Assembly (NCBI GenBank): GCA_018881555.1
Contig: JACAXG010000025.1
Span: 2,321,446-2,385,445, forward strand
Length of the DNA stretch: 64,000 nt
Direction: 5' to 3'
DNA from: Amblyornis subalaris
Taxonomy: Eukaryota; Chordata; Aves; Passeriformes; Ptilonorhynchidae
The stretch's first letter is position 1. Every line of letters starts with the position of its first letter. A program made the translations under genes and the position numbers. This document shows, one piece after another, positions 22,089 through 34,000 of this stretch. The notes beneath the pieces are model-generated. The model was not told the DNA's origin and made no database searches. It saw nothing but the letters and a program-made list of their open reading frames with translations.

Positions 22089-25000
22089 GTAGGAACGTGT
22101 CCTAGGAGTGCCAGGGGTGGCCGGGTGCTGGGGTGCTCAGAGAATTTTTTCTGGCAGGAACGTGTCCTGTGTGGGAGCCCAGCATCTCTGGGCTTCTTCC
22201 TGCCCTGTGCAGCCACGGTCACCCCAGCCTCCTCAGGACAGAGCTGTGGGCTGGAAGCAGGGGATGATGGGCTCCTCTGGGAGCTGTGTCCTGCTCAAGG
22301 TTTCTCTCTTATTGCAAACAGAGAAGTGGCTTCTTGGGATGGCAGCGGGTGTCCAGCCACAAACAGGGAAAGGGCACAGTGCCTCGGTGACAAATTCCCC
22401 TGGAAGTGCTGAGGGATTTTGGCAGGCAGCCCTGCAGGGCATGGCTCCAACCATCTACACTGGCGGCAGCCCCATTCCCCCCAAGCCATCCGGCCAGCTG
22501 GGGACAGCCCACGGCTGGAGTGACCTAGCAACTGGTGCAGCCCCTGCCTGCAGCCCCCTGCTCCCCTCCACTGAGATGCCTGCTGCAGCATGCTGGCTTC
22601 CATGCTCCTGTATCCCCCAAAACTCCCTGCCGAGATGCTGGGGGCATCCCTGGGTTTCCCCAGGCTGTGCCCTGGTTCTCCCTGCTCTGGGGGATGTGCT
22701 TCTCATGGCAATGTTTGTCTCACGCAGGCTGAAGGAGGGGGCAAAGGAGGGCCAAGATCTCGGTGCTCTTTGTGAGCTGGGAACACCTCGAGTGAAGGGC
22801 TGATGGTGGCTGCTGTACCCCACACGCCCTAAGCTCCTGTCTTTTCTGGTGGCAGAGCACCGGCTGCGGTTCCAGGTGCAGCTGGCAGATGTGGAGGTAG
22901 CAGAGCGGGAGGATGCAGTGTTGGAGTGCCAGGTGCCACTGGAGACCATCCCCACCTCCTGGTACCTGGAGGACAGGGAGCTGCAGCCCAGTCACAAGTA
23001 TGTGATGGAGGAGCAAGGGGTGGTGCGGCGCCTGACCATCCGCGATGCCCGCACTGACGACGACGGCATCTACCTCTGCCAGATGAAGGACAAAGGGCGC
23101 AGCATCGCCGAGGTCTCTGTCCGAGGTGGGGGTCAAGTCTCCGGTAGAATGGCTTTGCCTTCCTATTCCCCTCCTTGCCAGGGTCTCCACTGCACCCTGC
23201 ATTTGCCTTCCCTCCATTTGGCTGGTGCCTGCTGCTGCCCCTCCTCAACCTCCTCCTTCTCTCTCTCACCTCAAAGAGCCCACCCTGTTCCCTAGCATCC
23301 CTCCCCGCCCTCATATATCCCTTCCCGTAGGGGTGATTGTGAAGCGGCTGCCACGGAAGCTGGATGTGATGGAGGGGGAGAATGCGGTTTTCTGTGTGGA
23401 GACACGGGATGTGGTAGAGGGGACCTGCTGGAGCCGGGATGGGCTACAGCTGCGGGAGTCACCCCGTACCGTGCTGAAGAGCTTCGGCAGGACACACCTC
23501 CTGGTGCTGGTGCACGTCACCCGCCAGGACGCAGGCATCATCTCCTTCACTGTCGGGGAGTCACAGACATCATCCCAGCTCCGGGTCAAGTGTAAGTCCC
23601 AAGTTTGAACGGGTCCCATGTCCTCTCTCCTGCCCAGTCATGGGGGGTGATACAGAGGGGGAGATGGAATGGGCACTCAGTACGCTGGGGATGTGATGCT
23701 GCAACGGTTTTTTTGGGAAGGGGGCTTTTAGCAGGGCCCTAGGACCCCAGTCTTACTGGCAGTCACAAACCCCTGTACTCAGCACCATGCTGCACAGGAG
23801 CAAGACCATCCTGTCCATCAGAGAGAGAATCCCCAGAGAAACAGGCTGTGTAGCCCCACTCAGCCCTTCTGCCACCCCACCCGGAGCCTCACTGACATCC
23901 CCAAGCAGGCAACATGGGCTGTGACTTGCAGGTGTGAAGCACGACCCTCCAAGCGCACCGGTGGCAGCTGAGATGAGTGTTGTGGAGAGCAACACAGCTC
24001 TGCTGACCTGGTGTCCCGCGCCTGATGCCCACCTCCGCCCCGCCAGCTGCTACCTGCTGGAGCGGCGGGAGGCAGCNGGTGGGGAGTGGGTGCAGTGCCT
24101 TGCCACGGACCTGCCCAGCTGCGTGCGGGTGCTGGGCGACAGCGTGCCCCGCGAGGCTGACTACTGCTTCCGCATCTGTGCTGCCAACAAGCACGGCAGG
24201 AGCAGCCCTGTGGAGTTCCCTGGCTCCGTGCATCTTGGTGAGGAGATGGGTGAGCTGGGATGTGCCACGGTGTGCTGGTAGTCGGTGCCACTGGGGCTCA
24301 GTCCGGCTGTGCTCCAGCCCCAGCAGCTCGCCTGGAGAGGGGCCTGCAGGACGCGTGGGTGTGGGACGGCGAGGACGTGCAGTTCTCTCTGGAGCTGTCA
24401 GCTGCNGTGCACGGCTCCTGGTTCCTCAACGGTGCCAGGCTGGGTGAGGAGGAGGAGGATGCAGGTGGCCGGTGCAGTGTGCAGCGCCGTGGGATGGAGC
24501 ACTCGCTGCTGATCCGGGGAGCACGACTGGTTGACAGTGGGGCCCAGGTCACCTTTGTGTCTGGTGACGTGCGGGACTCAGCCACGCTGCATGTGCAAGG
24601 TGAACAGGGTGCTTGCTCTGGGGTCCTGCCGGGACCCCAGCAGCAGGAGCTCTCATACTGGAGGAGGCTTTTCACCCCTCTGTGGTGTCTCACAGCCCCA
24701 CAGGTCCGCATCGCCCCAGTGCCCGAGGCCGAGAGGCTCCGGAAGGTGCCGACAGGGCTGCCTGTGCTGCTGGAATGCAAGGTGTCCGCCCCGGATGCCC
24801 CTGTCCGCTGGCTGAAGGACGGCGAGGCTGTGCCCCTGGATGACGTTATCGCAGTGCAGGCAGAGGGCTGTGTGCGGAGGCTGCTCCTCCGCTCGGCGTG
24901 TCCCTCGGACACTGGTGTATACACCTGTGACACTGGAGACGATGCCGTGAGCTTTGTGGTGACCGTGACCGGTGAGCTGGGGACTGTGTCTGGGAGCCTG

Positions 25001-28000
25001 GCCCCCACCTCCTGATAGTGCTCTTGCCCTGCTTCTCACTCCCATGATGGGGATGAAAGCTGCAGCCAGTCATGTACCCATGCTGAGGCCCACATTATCC
25101 CTGGCAGAGGTGCCGGTGAGGATCATCAGCTCCAACGAGGAAGCCCCCCACACCTATGTGGCCGGGCAGCGTGTGGAGCTGTGGTGCCAGCTGTCCCGCC
25201 CAGCGGCCCAAGTACGCTGGTACAAGGATGGAGAGGAGGTGGAGGTGGGCGAGAGCCTGGTGCTGGAGCAGGAGGGGCCACAGTGCAAGCTGGTGCTGCC
25301 CTGCACCCGGCCACAGGACTCAGGGGAGTTCGTCTGTGATGCTGGTGGGGACTCTGCCTTCTACACCATCACTGTGGCAGGTGGGTGTGATGCAGGAGGG
25401 CTGGTAGGGTCTCAGGGGGCTTTCTTTGGCCGTGCAGGTGTCACAGTGTGTGTGCTGCTGTCAGTGTTGCTGTCACTGCTGCGATGGGATACTTGTCTGA
25501 CATGCTCTTGCCAGGTCCTCACCAGCAGTTTAGTTGGTTGGTTGGTTGGTTGGTTGGTTGGTTGGTTGGTTGGGGTCTTTGTGGCAGCTCTGGTGCTTAA
25601 AACCACCCAGACTCACTGCCAGAGGGAAAAGCTCACTCTGCCTCTCCAAAATACTAGAGCACACACGAGCCATCAGCACCTGCACACCAGGGTGTTTGCC
25701 GGACCTCTGCCGTGGCTAGTAACCAAACCCTCCTCCAAGGTCCTTAAAATAGTGAGCCTGGCACCTGGTGTGGGGTTGACTCGCAGTCCGTCATCGCTCT
25801 GATGGACAGTGTTAATTGCTGACCTGAAAATTAGTGGTTGCCTGGAGACCGATGGCTGGGTGGTGTTTGCTGGGTGGGAGCAGGGCACAGCATCCTGTGG
25901 TGGCTGCCCCAGCCGTGGAGCGGCTGCCGGCGTTGCCGGCTGGCAGAGGATAATGAAAGCTGAAAGCAAGTGGAAGGCTTCCCCTTGCTGGCCCCAAAAT
26001 CCACATCCCACAACCACAGGAAGGTGACCGGGGGCAAAGCTAAAGCCCAGTTAAAAGCCCCTGTGACCACAGTGGTAAAGCCTCACTGTAGTGTTAACAC
26101 ATGGCAAAGGGCCAAAGCTGATGGCAGAAGATGTAGGAGTAAAGANGGGATGAGTGATAAGAGATGTTGAAGAGTCAGTGGAGTGGTGACTGCTGGGAGG
26201 GTGAGGAAGGGAGGGGTTTTAGTGAGATAAAGGCAAAATTGCCAGTGGCAAGGACAGACAGTGTGGGTGTTGGGCAGAGGCAGGAGTCATTGTCTGCCCT
26301 GTGAGAGTGCAGGGCATGGAGAGCTCTGTTTCCCTAGGATGGAAGAGGGAATACCATCTGCTGAAGCTCAGCCTTTTGGCTGAGCAGCTTTGCATCACTT
26401 TGACAGAAGGGTCTTAGGGAAGCTGGCTGGGTTCAATCTGGATTTGGACATCAATGTCACCGGCAGGGCTGGGGGTGGGTGCCGGGAGGCTCGGACTGAC
26501 ACCTCTCTGGCACAAGTGCCAGGCTGGCTGCTGCAGTCAAGCAACTGCTGTGGCCCGCTTGGGTTTCCCTGAGGCATCCCAGCTATCCCCCATGGGGCTG
26601 TTGTGGCATGGAGCCCGCCTGCCTCAAACCCAGCCATCCCTGCGCACCTCTGGGTTTTCCGGCAGCTGTTGAGCGCTGGAGCTCCCTTAGAACGGTTGAG
26701 AGCTGAGGCCAGAGTGGTGCCGCCCGCTGAGGGCTGGCACATCGCCCCCTCCTCGCTTTAGTGCTGCTCAAGATCTCCAGCTGCACTTCAGCAATGNGAC
26801 TGCTTTTAGCAGGCCCGGGGAGAGAGGCAGCGGCCAGCCGTCTGATCCGGGAGCCGGGCGGATGCGGGCTCAGCGTGCGGCAGGTTAATCGCTGCAATCT
26901 GGCGCCGCCCTGTTCCCGCACGCTGCGGGGTTGCAGAGTGCTGCTGGGCCTGGGCATGGCGGCTGGGAACCGTCTGCGAAGTTTCCAGCCCGGATGCCCA
27001 GCACGGGGCAGCTGCGGGCTGTGAGAAGGGCAGGTCGCTGCTCGTCCGCCATTGTGCTCCGGTGCTGGCTGCGCCCCGTGCCCGCCTGGAGCCATGGGCT
27101 TGATGAGCGCCCACGGGACAGTCCGGGCCAGCTACGGCCGGCTGCGATGTGCACGGCTGGGCAGGCGGTGTTGGCTGTGGGAGGCATCCTGGCCTTCTNC
27201 CGGGAGAGGACTGGTCACCTAAAATTTGTACTGGGAGCCCCTCTGCCTTTAGAGCTGTGACTCAAGTCAGAAGGGAGATGTGAGCAGTGGCACACATTTT
27301 GTGTAGCCCATTAATGGTGATTTTAGCGATGATTGTGATCTGGAATTGGGTTGTGGGTCCCGGTGAGCTGGAGGAATGGGGCTGCTGGCTACAAGCAAAC
27401 CACACGCCTGTGCCACAATGTAAGCAAATACCAAGGCTGAGCCACAACAGAAGCACCAGCTGGCACCTGGTGGCCTCCGAAATGGGGAGACAGGCAGAGG
27501 GATGGGCACCCCCTGGTAGAGCAGCTGCAGGGGCTGGTGCTGACACCACAGACAGTGATGATCAGTGCTGGGGCTTGCTCATGAGGCACTTGCCTACCTG
27601 CATCCTCCCTCCACATCCCTCAGCTCCATCATGGGACAGAGCAGGGCAGGTACCATGGGAGTGAAGGCATGGCAACAATTCATAGCCAGCTCAAAGCCAG
27701 GTGCTCCTCCTCAGTGTGATGGGCGAAGAGGAGAGTGAGACCTGGTCAAGACAGTCCAGAAGCTTGTGCTATGTAGGATGTATCTGAGGAGGTGCCTTCC
27801 AGCCTTAAAGCCAACAAGCTGGTGAAGCCATCACTCCACACAGGGCTGTGACTCCATCATCACTGTCTCTGTTCTTTGCACCTTGGCTGAGCCCTCTGTC
27901 TGTCTCTCCACGGCAGAGGAGCCGGTGAGGATTGTCAGCTCCAATGAGGGGGCCTCCCACACCTACATGGCCGGGCAGCGTGTGGAGCTGTGGTGCCAGC

Positions 28001-31000
28001 TGTCCCGCCTGGTGGCCCCAGTGCACTGGTACAAGGATGGCGAGGAGGTGGAGGCAGGCGAGAGCCTGGTGCTGGAGCAGGAGGGGCTGCAGTGCCGGCT
28101 GGTGCTGCCCTGCGCCCGGCCACAGGACACGGGGGAATTCGTCTGCGACGCTGGCGGGGACTCTGTCTTCTACACTGTCACTGTGGCAGGTGGGTGCAAC
28201 AGACACCTGCATCCGTCTCCCCCTTCTCCCTCTGCCCCAGCTCCTTGCTTGCAACTGTGGCTTCAGCACCTCAGCTGCCCCTATCCTCCTTGTGAGCAGG
28301 TCCTTGCCCATGCCCCTGGGCTGGAGGGGGATGTGGGCAGGGTCAGGCCAGCTGCTCTCTCTCCTCCCTGTGCCCTGTGCCACAGAGCCCTGTGCCACAC
28401 TGCCCCTCTACACCCCAGAGCACAACCAGCTGCCTGCCTGTGGGTGACGCCATCCCACACACGAGCCTTGGTGTTCCCTCAGATTGCAGCTACCAGCACT
28501 TGCAGGGCTGGGATGTCCACAGCCACTGCCCCCAGGGCAGGTGGGATGGGAGGCCAAGTGACACAAGCTCTTGGTCCTCTCAGCTCTGAAGGTCTGCATC
28601 ACCCCAGTGCCTGAGGCAGAGCAGCTCCGGGAGGTGCTGGCAGGGCTGCCCTTGTTGTTGGAGTGCCAGGTGTCCCCTCCAGATGCCCTTGTCCACTGGC
28701 TGAAGGATGGCAAGGCCGTGGCCCCAACCCAGGTCCTGGCCATCTGCTCAGAGGGATGCTCACGGAGGCTGCACATCGCCGCGGCCACGCTGTCTGACTC
28801 GGGGGTGTACACCTGCCATGCCGGGGATGATGCTGCCAGCTTCAGGGTGGCCGTGAGCGGTGAGCTGCCCAGGGGTGCCTGTCCCCACAAGGGGCTCACC
28901 CAGCACCACAGCTGATCGCTGCCATGTCCCCAGCAGAGGTACCAGTGAGGATCGTCAGTTCCAACAAGGGGGCGCCCCATTCCTACATGGTCGGGCAGCG
29001 AGTGGAGCTGTGGTGTCAGCTGTCCCGCCCGGCATCCCCGGTGCGCTGGTACAAGGACGGGGAGGAAGTGGAGGTGGGAGAGAGCCTGGAGCTGGAGCAG
29101 GAAGGGCTGCAGTACCGGCTGGTGCTGCCGTGTGCACGGACGCAGGACACAGGGGAGTTCGTCTGCACTGCTGGGGATGCATCCGTCTCCTACCCCGTCT
29201 TGGTGGCAGGTTGGTGGCTCAGCTGGGACATCCTGGGAAGGGCAGCACTGCCCCAGTTCTGTGCTCTGGAGTCCCCAGCCCTGCTCCCTGCCGTCAGTAT
29301 TGTGGAGGAGGGTGTGCAGCTGCATCTGTGTGCTCACTGCCCCTGCCCCAGAGCAGCTCCCACCTCTTTGCACTGGGGTGAGAGGCTGTAGCTTCCGTAC
29401 AGCCCAGCAGGGATAGGGACTCAGGGACAGCAGAGCCACGAGCAGTGCAGTGAACAGGTCTCACACTCTTCTTCCACATGCCCAACAGAGCCACCAGTGA
29501 GGATCCTGCACCCTCCACAACGCTCACTGGAGCTGCTGGTTCAGGCACCAGGGCATGTGGAGCTGCGGTGCGAGCTCTCTGTGCCGGATGCTCCAGTGCA
29601 CTGGTTCAAGGATGGGCTGGAGGTGGACGAGAGCAACAACCTGCTGCTGCTGGTGGAGGGGGCCTGGCGCTGTCTCTTCATCCCCAAGAGCAGCGTGGAG
29701 GATGCAGGCGAGTACATCTGTGAGACCAAGGATGAGGCCGTCTCCTTCGACGTCAAGGTGTCAGGTCAGTGGAGACCTGGGAGCAGGGAGGTGCTGATGT
29801 GGCTCTGGCCGCCAGTGAGTGCCCACCCACTGGGCCACCCGGTGCAGGTGCTCACCTGAGGCTGCAGAGGAGTGCCCAGGGCCACGTTGTCCCTGCGCTG
29901 CTTTGCATCACAGACATGCCATACCTGCAGAGCCTCCCGTGAGGATCCTGCAGCCCTGCAGACCTGTCCCTGTCATGACGGTGTCCCCGGGGGAGACGGT
30001 GGCACTGTGCTGTGAGTTGTCCCGTGCGGATGCGCCTGTGTGCTGGGCCAAGGAGGGCGTCAGGCTTGAGGCTGGGGGCAGCCTGGTCCTGGAGGAGGAG
30101 GGTGCCCATCGCCGGCTGCTCATCCCTGCTGCCCAAGCCGAGCACTCTGGAAAATACACCTGTGATGCTGCCAATGACACAGTGACTTTTACTGTCCAAG
30201 TGTTGGGTGAGCAAGAGGCTGGGGAGAGTCTGGTGGGGAGTGCTGGGTGCACAAACTCCAGAGACCTCAGCTTTGTTGGTGCTGGATGCTGTAGATCCGC
30301 TGGTCAGGATCCTGGAGAAGGATGTCCTGCCGACCCACCGGCTTTGCCAGGCCATGGAGGACCTGGTGCTGGAGGTGCAGCTCTCACACGCCCATGGGGA
30401 GGTGAAGTGGTACAAGGATGGGGAGAAGCTGCAGGACACAGGTCGTGTGCGGCTGGAGGAGAACGGAGTGCGCCGATCTCTCATGATTCTGGGTGCCACG
30501 GGCAGGGATGCTGGGGAATATCTCTGTGACACCGGTGATGACAGCATCGTCTTCTTCATCACTGTAGAAGGTGAGCAGGAGGTCCCAGTGGGGATGGCCA
30601 GGGGGAGGGGACTGAGGTGGGTCTTTGGCTGCTGCCAGGCTGGTGTGAGGCTGGACTGGATGGCAGTGAGCATAGGGAGGCTTGTGGGGGGCACATGGGG
30701 AGTGGGCTGCACCTGTTTGGTGGCCCTGTGGAAACCCCTGTGCTGCTCAGCTGCAGCCAGAGGAGTCCAGACAGGGTGTGACCATTGTGACAGCCAGCAC
30801 AGGCTGCTCCTGTGGTGACAGCCCATCTCTCCAGTCCCAGAGCCACCGGTGACCATTATGGGCAGCACAGGCACCGCAGTACATCGCCGCCTGGTGGCTG
30901 GGGAAGATCTGGTGCTGACTTGTGAGCTCTCCCGGCCCGACGCCATTGTGCGCTGGCTCCGGAATGGCCAGGATGTGCATCCAGGTGAACGGATGCAGGT

Positions 31001-34000
31001 TGAGGCCTGTGGGATGCTGCGACAGCTCACCATCTGGGGGGCACAGCCTTGCGACTCAGGGTGCTACATCTGTGACGCTGCCAGTGACCGCATGGTGACA
31101 AATGTGGAGGTGTTGGGTGAGCTGGCTCAGCACTCCGGGGACCCCCAGAATGGTGGTATCATGCCACAGACCTGGGCAAGGGGAGGAGAAGCCTCTGTGA
31201 CCNCGCTGATGGCAGAGGCCAGGGTGGCAGCATGGTAGCGGAGGGTGGGAGCCCTGTCCCCAATCCTACAGAAGCCGTTGGTCAGAAAGGGACATGGCAG
31301 GGTCGTGGCAAGGCATGTCTCTGCTGTCTCCCCCAGCCAGGGGCTGTTTAAATTTAGCCTTGGCTGGCTCCCAGGCGCCGCTCCTCCTGCTTCAGCTGCC
31401 AAAGGCTGAGCTCAGCCTGGACCCTTATCAGCTGGAGATGGAGGGCTCTGCAGGGTGGGAGGGGGCCTGTTGCAGGCAGGTGCCCTGGCTCCGCAGCAAG
31501 CTGTTCAGGATGAGGGTCACACCAAAATTAATGGTCCCAACATGGCAGCCGAGCTGCCTCTGCAGGGAGTGATGGGCTCTGCTGACATCCCTACCTTGGG
31601 TCCCTTCCCTGAGCAGACCCTGAGCTGCCAGACCCCTNCAGCCTGCATGCCTGCCCCTCTGGGACCCTTGTCTTGACCCACCATGACCCCCAGCCAGNCC
31701 TACAGCCCTCCTGCCCCACAGTGACTCACTGAGGGATCACCTCTCCACTTGCAGCAGTCCTGTCCCTGCACTGCCCTACACTATGGGGACATCCCTGAAC
31801 CCTGCCTTGTACCCTGTGCCCCTCAGCCCGGCCTGTGTGCATTGTCAACAAGGAGGAGGCTCAGAGCCCGCTGGAGGTGCAGGAGGGGGACAGTGTGACA
31901 CTGGTGGTTCGGCTGTCCCCGGAAACAGCTGCAGTGCAGTGGCAGAAGGATGGACAGACACTGTGCTCAGGTGGGCGGCTGCTGGTGTGCAGCGAGGGTC
32001 CCACACGCAGCCTCACAATCAAGCAAGCCGAGCTGGGTGATGGTGGCATCTTTCTCTGCGATGCGGGTGACGATGAAGTGCATTTCACACTGCGTGTGAA
32101 AGGTGAGCCCGGAGGCATCCCTCATTCACGCCAGGGGCAGGAGCAGTGTCATCCTGCCTCACGCCGGGATGCTTTGCACCCCTATCCCATGCTGGTGCCA
32201 CTGGCAGGGGCACAGCTGAGCGCAGTGCTCCCCTGGCAGAGGCACCCGTGCTGTTCGTGAACAAACAGGAGGAGCAGGAGAAGCTGCTGGTGCTGGAGGG
32301 CGGCAGTGCCGTGCTCTCTGCCATCACCTCCACGGAGCGCTCTGATGTCACCTGGCTGGGCCCGCGGCAGGCGACCGTGGGCGGCGAGCGCCGCGAGCTG
32401 CGTCGGGACGGCCGCGTGCACAGCCTCATCCTCCACAATGCGGCCATGGAGGACGCAGGCATCTACACTTGCCTCTCACCCCACGACCAGATGCAGTTCG
32501 ACGTGAGCGTCCGAGGTGGGCGGCAGGGGGGCAGTGGGGGTGCCCGGGGACCCCCCGCAGCGGCAGCGAGTGCTGACATGGGGGGTTTGACCGTGCAGAG
32601 CTGCGGGTGAAGTTCCTGCGCGGGCTGTCGGACGTGCGAGCGCGGCAGGGCGAGCGGGTGGTGCTGTGGTGCGAGCTCTGCAAGGCGCGGGGCGATGTGG
32701 TGTGGCGGAAGGACGGGCGGGTGCTGGCGCCTGGCCCGCGCTGGCAGATGACGGCAGAGGGACGGGAGCGGTCGCTGGTGCTGAGCCGCGTGGAGCCTGG
32801 GGATGCCGGCGAGTACTGCTGCGAGTCCAACGACGACCAGACGCTGGCGACGCTGACGGTGCAGGGTGAGCCCAAGGCTTCCCCACCACGCCGGGGACCC
32901 CTGTTCCATGGGGGTGGTGGGGAAGCTGGGGACAGTGATGTCAGGATTGCGGGAATGCTTAGCGGCTCTGCAGGACGGGGGTCCCTGATGCTGTGCCCCA
33001 ATACCCCACTGTAGTCCCCAGGGTGGTGGAGATCATCATGGAGCTGCAGAGCCTGACAGTGCTGGAGGGGGAGGACGCCACCTTCAAGTGCCTGGTGTCC
33101 CCCGAAGATGTGGCTGTGACGTGGCAGCTGAACGGCCAGCCCGCGNTCCCCAGCGAGCGGCTGCTAGTGACAAGGAATGGGCTGTGCCACAGCCTCACCC
33201 TCCGGCAGTGCCAGCCNGGTGATGCAGGCACCGTGACAGCCAATGCCGAGGGGCTGGTGAGCACAGCCCGGCTGAGCGTGCAAGGTGAGGGGGAAGGAAA
33301 CAGCTGGGGCTCAGCCTAAGGCACAGCCCTGGGGCCAGCCACTGACCAGCACATGGGCTGTGCAGAGGCGCAGGTGCTGTTCGTGCGGAAGCTGCAGGAT
33401 GTGGTGGCAGAGGAGCAGGGGGACGTGTGCCTGGAGGTGGAGGTGAGCCACGAGACTGCCGAGGTGCAGTGGCTGAAGCAGGGCATCCTTCTCCAGCCGG
33501 GGAGCAAGTACCTGCTGCAGGAGTCGGGGTGCCGGCGCACGCTCACCATCTGCTGCCTCGGCCCTGCTGACCGCGGCACCTACCGCTGCGAGAGCCTGCA
33601 CGACCGCACGCAGGCCAAGCTCCACGTGGAGCGTGAGTACCAGGCTGGGGGTGCGGATGGAAGGGGATGGGCATGAGGACGGGGAGGGCACCCAACTGCT
33701 GCAATGGAGCATGTGGGCAGAGCTGGTACTTGGTTGGAAGGGGTGGTCAAGCAGAGAGGTGAATGTGTGGGCAGGGACGGGAGCCTGGCATAAACAGCTG
33801 GATTTAGAGGATCACTCCAGCAAGCACAGAGTGGGGAGCCAGGGGCTCTGTNGTGGAGCAGACATCTACTCACAGGCATGGGTTCCTCACAGCCCGGAAG
33901 GTGTCGATCCGGACACCACTGGCAGACGTGGAGACCTTCGAGAAGGAGACAGCCACCTTTCACCTGGAGCTGTCTCACCCNGGTGTGCCTGGGATCTGGA

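Larger units (their letters stand above)
24696..29209 (+). repeat. OBSL1: Tandemly duplicated Ig exons of OBSL1 (exons 6-10, pattern A-B-B-A-B)
   Basis: Exons 6 and 9 (type A, both 276 nt, VPEAE(R/Q)LR... opening) resemble each other. Exons 7, 8 and 10 (type B, all 273 nt, PVRI(I/V)SSN ... GQRVELWCQLSR ... WYKDGEEVE) resemble each other much more. Exons 7 and 8 share a 42-base identical stretch (25159-25200 and 27968-28009). All are phase 1-1, so gain or loss keeps the frame. Human has four Ig domains here by my alignment; this gene has five. Confidence 0.8.

Noticed and set aside
25381..27916. A hidden Ig exon in OBSL1 intron 7 to complete an A-B-A-B pattern
   Set aside because: I looked for the type A opening and WLKDG/CDTGDD motifs and found none.
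30835..30840. Alternative acceptor for OBSL1 exon 14 six bases upstream
   Set aside because: Also in frame, but the sister exons mostly begin with the same AG-CC(A/T) codon split, which favours 30841.
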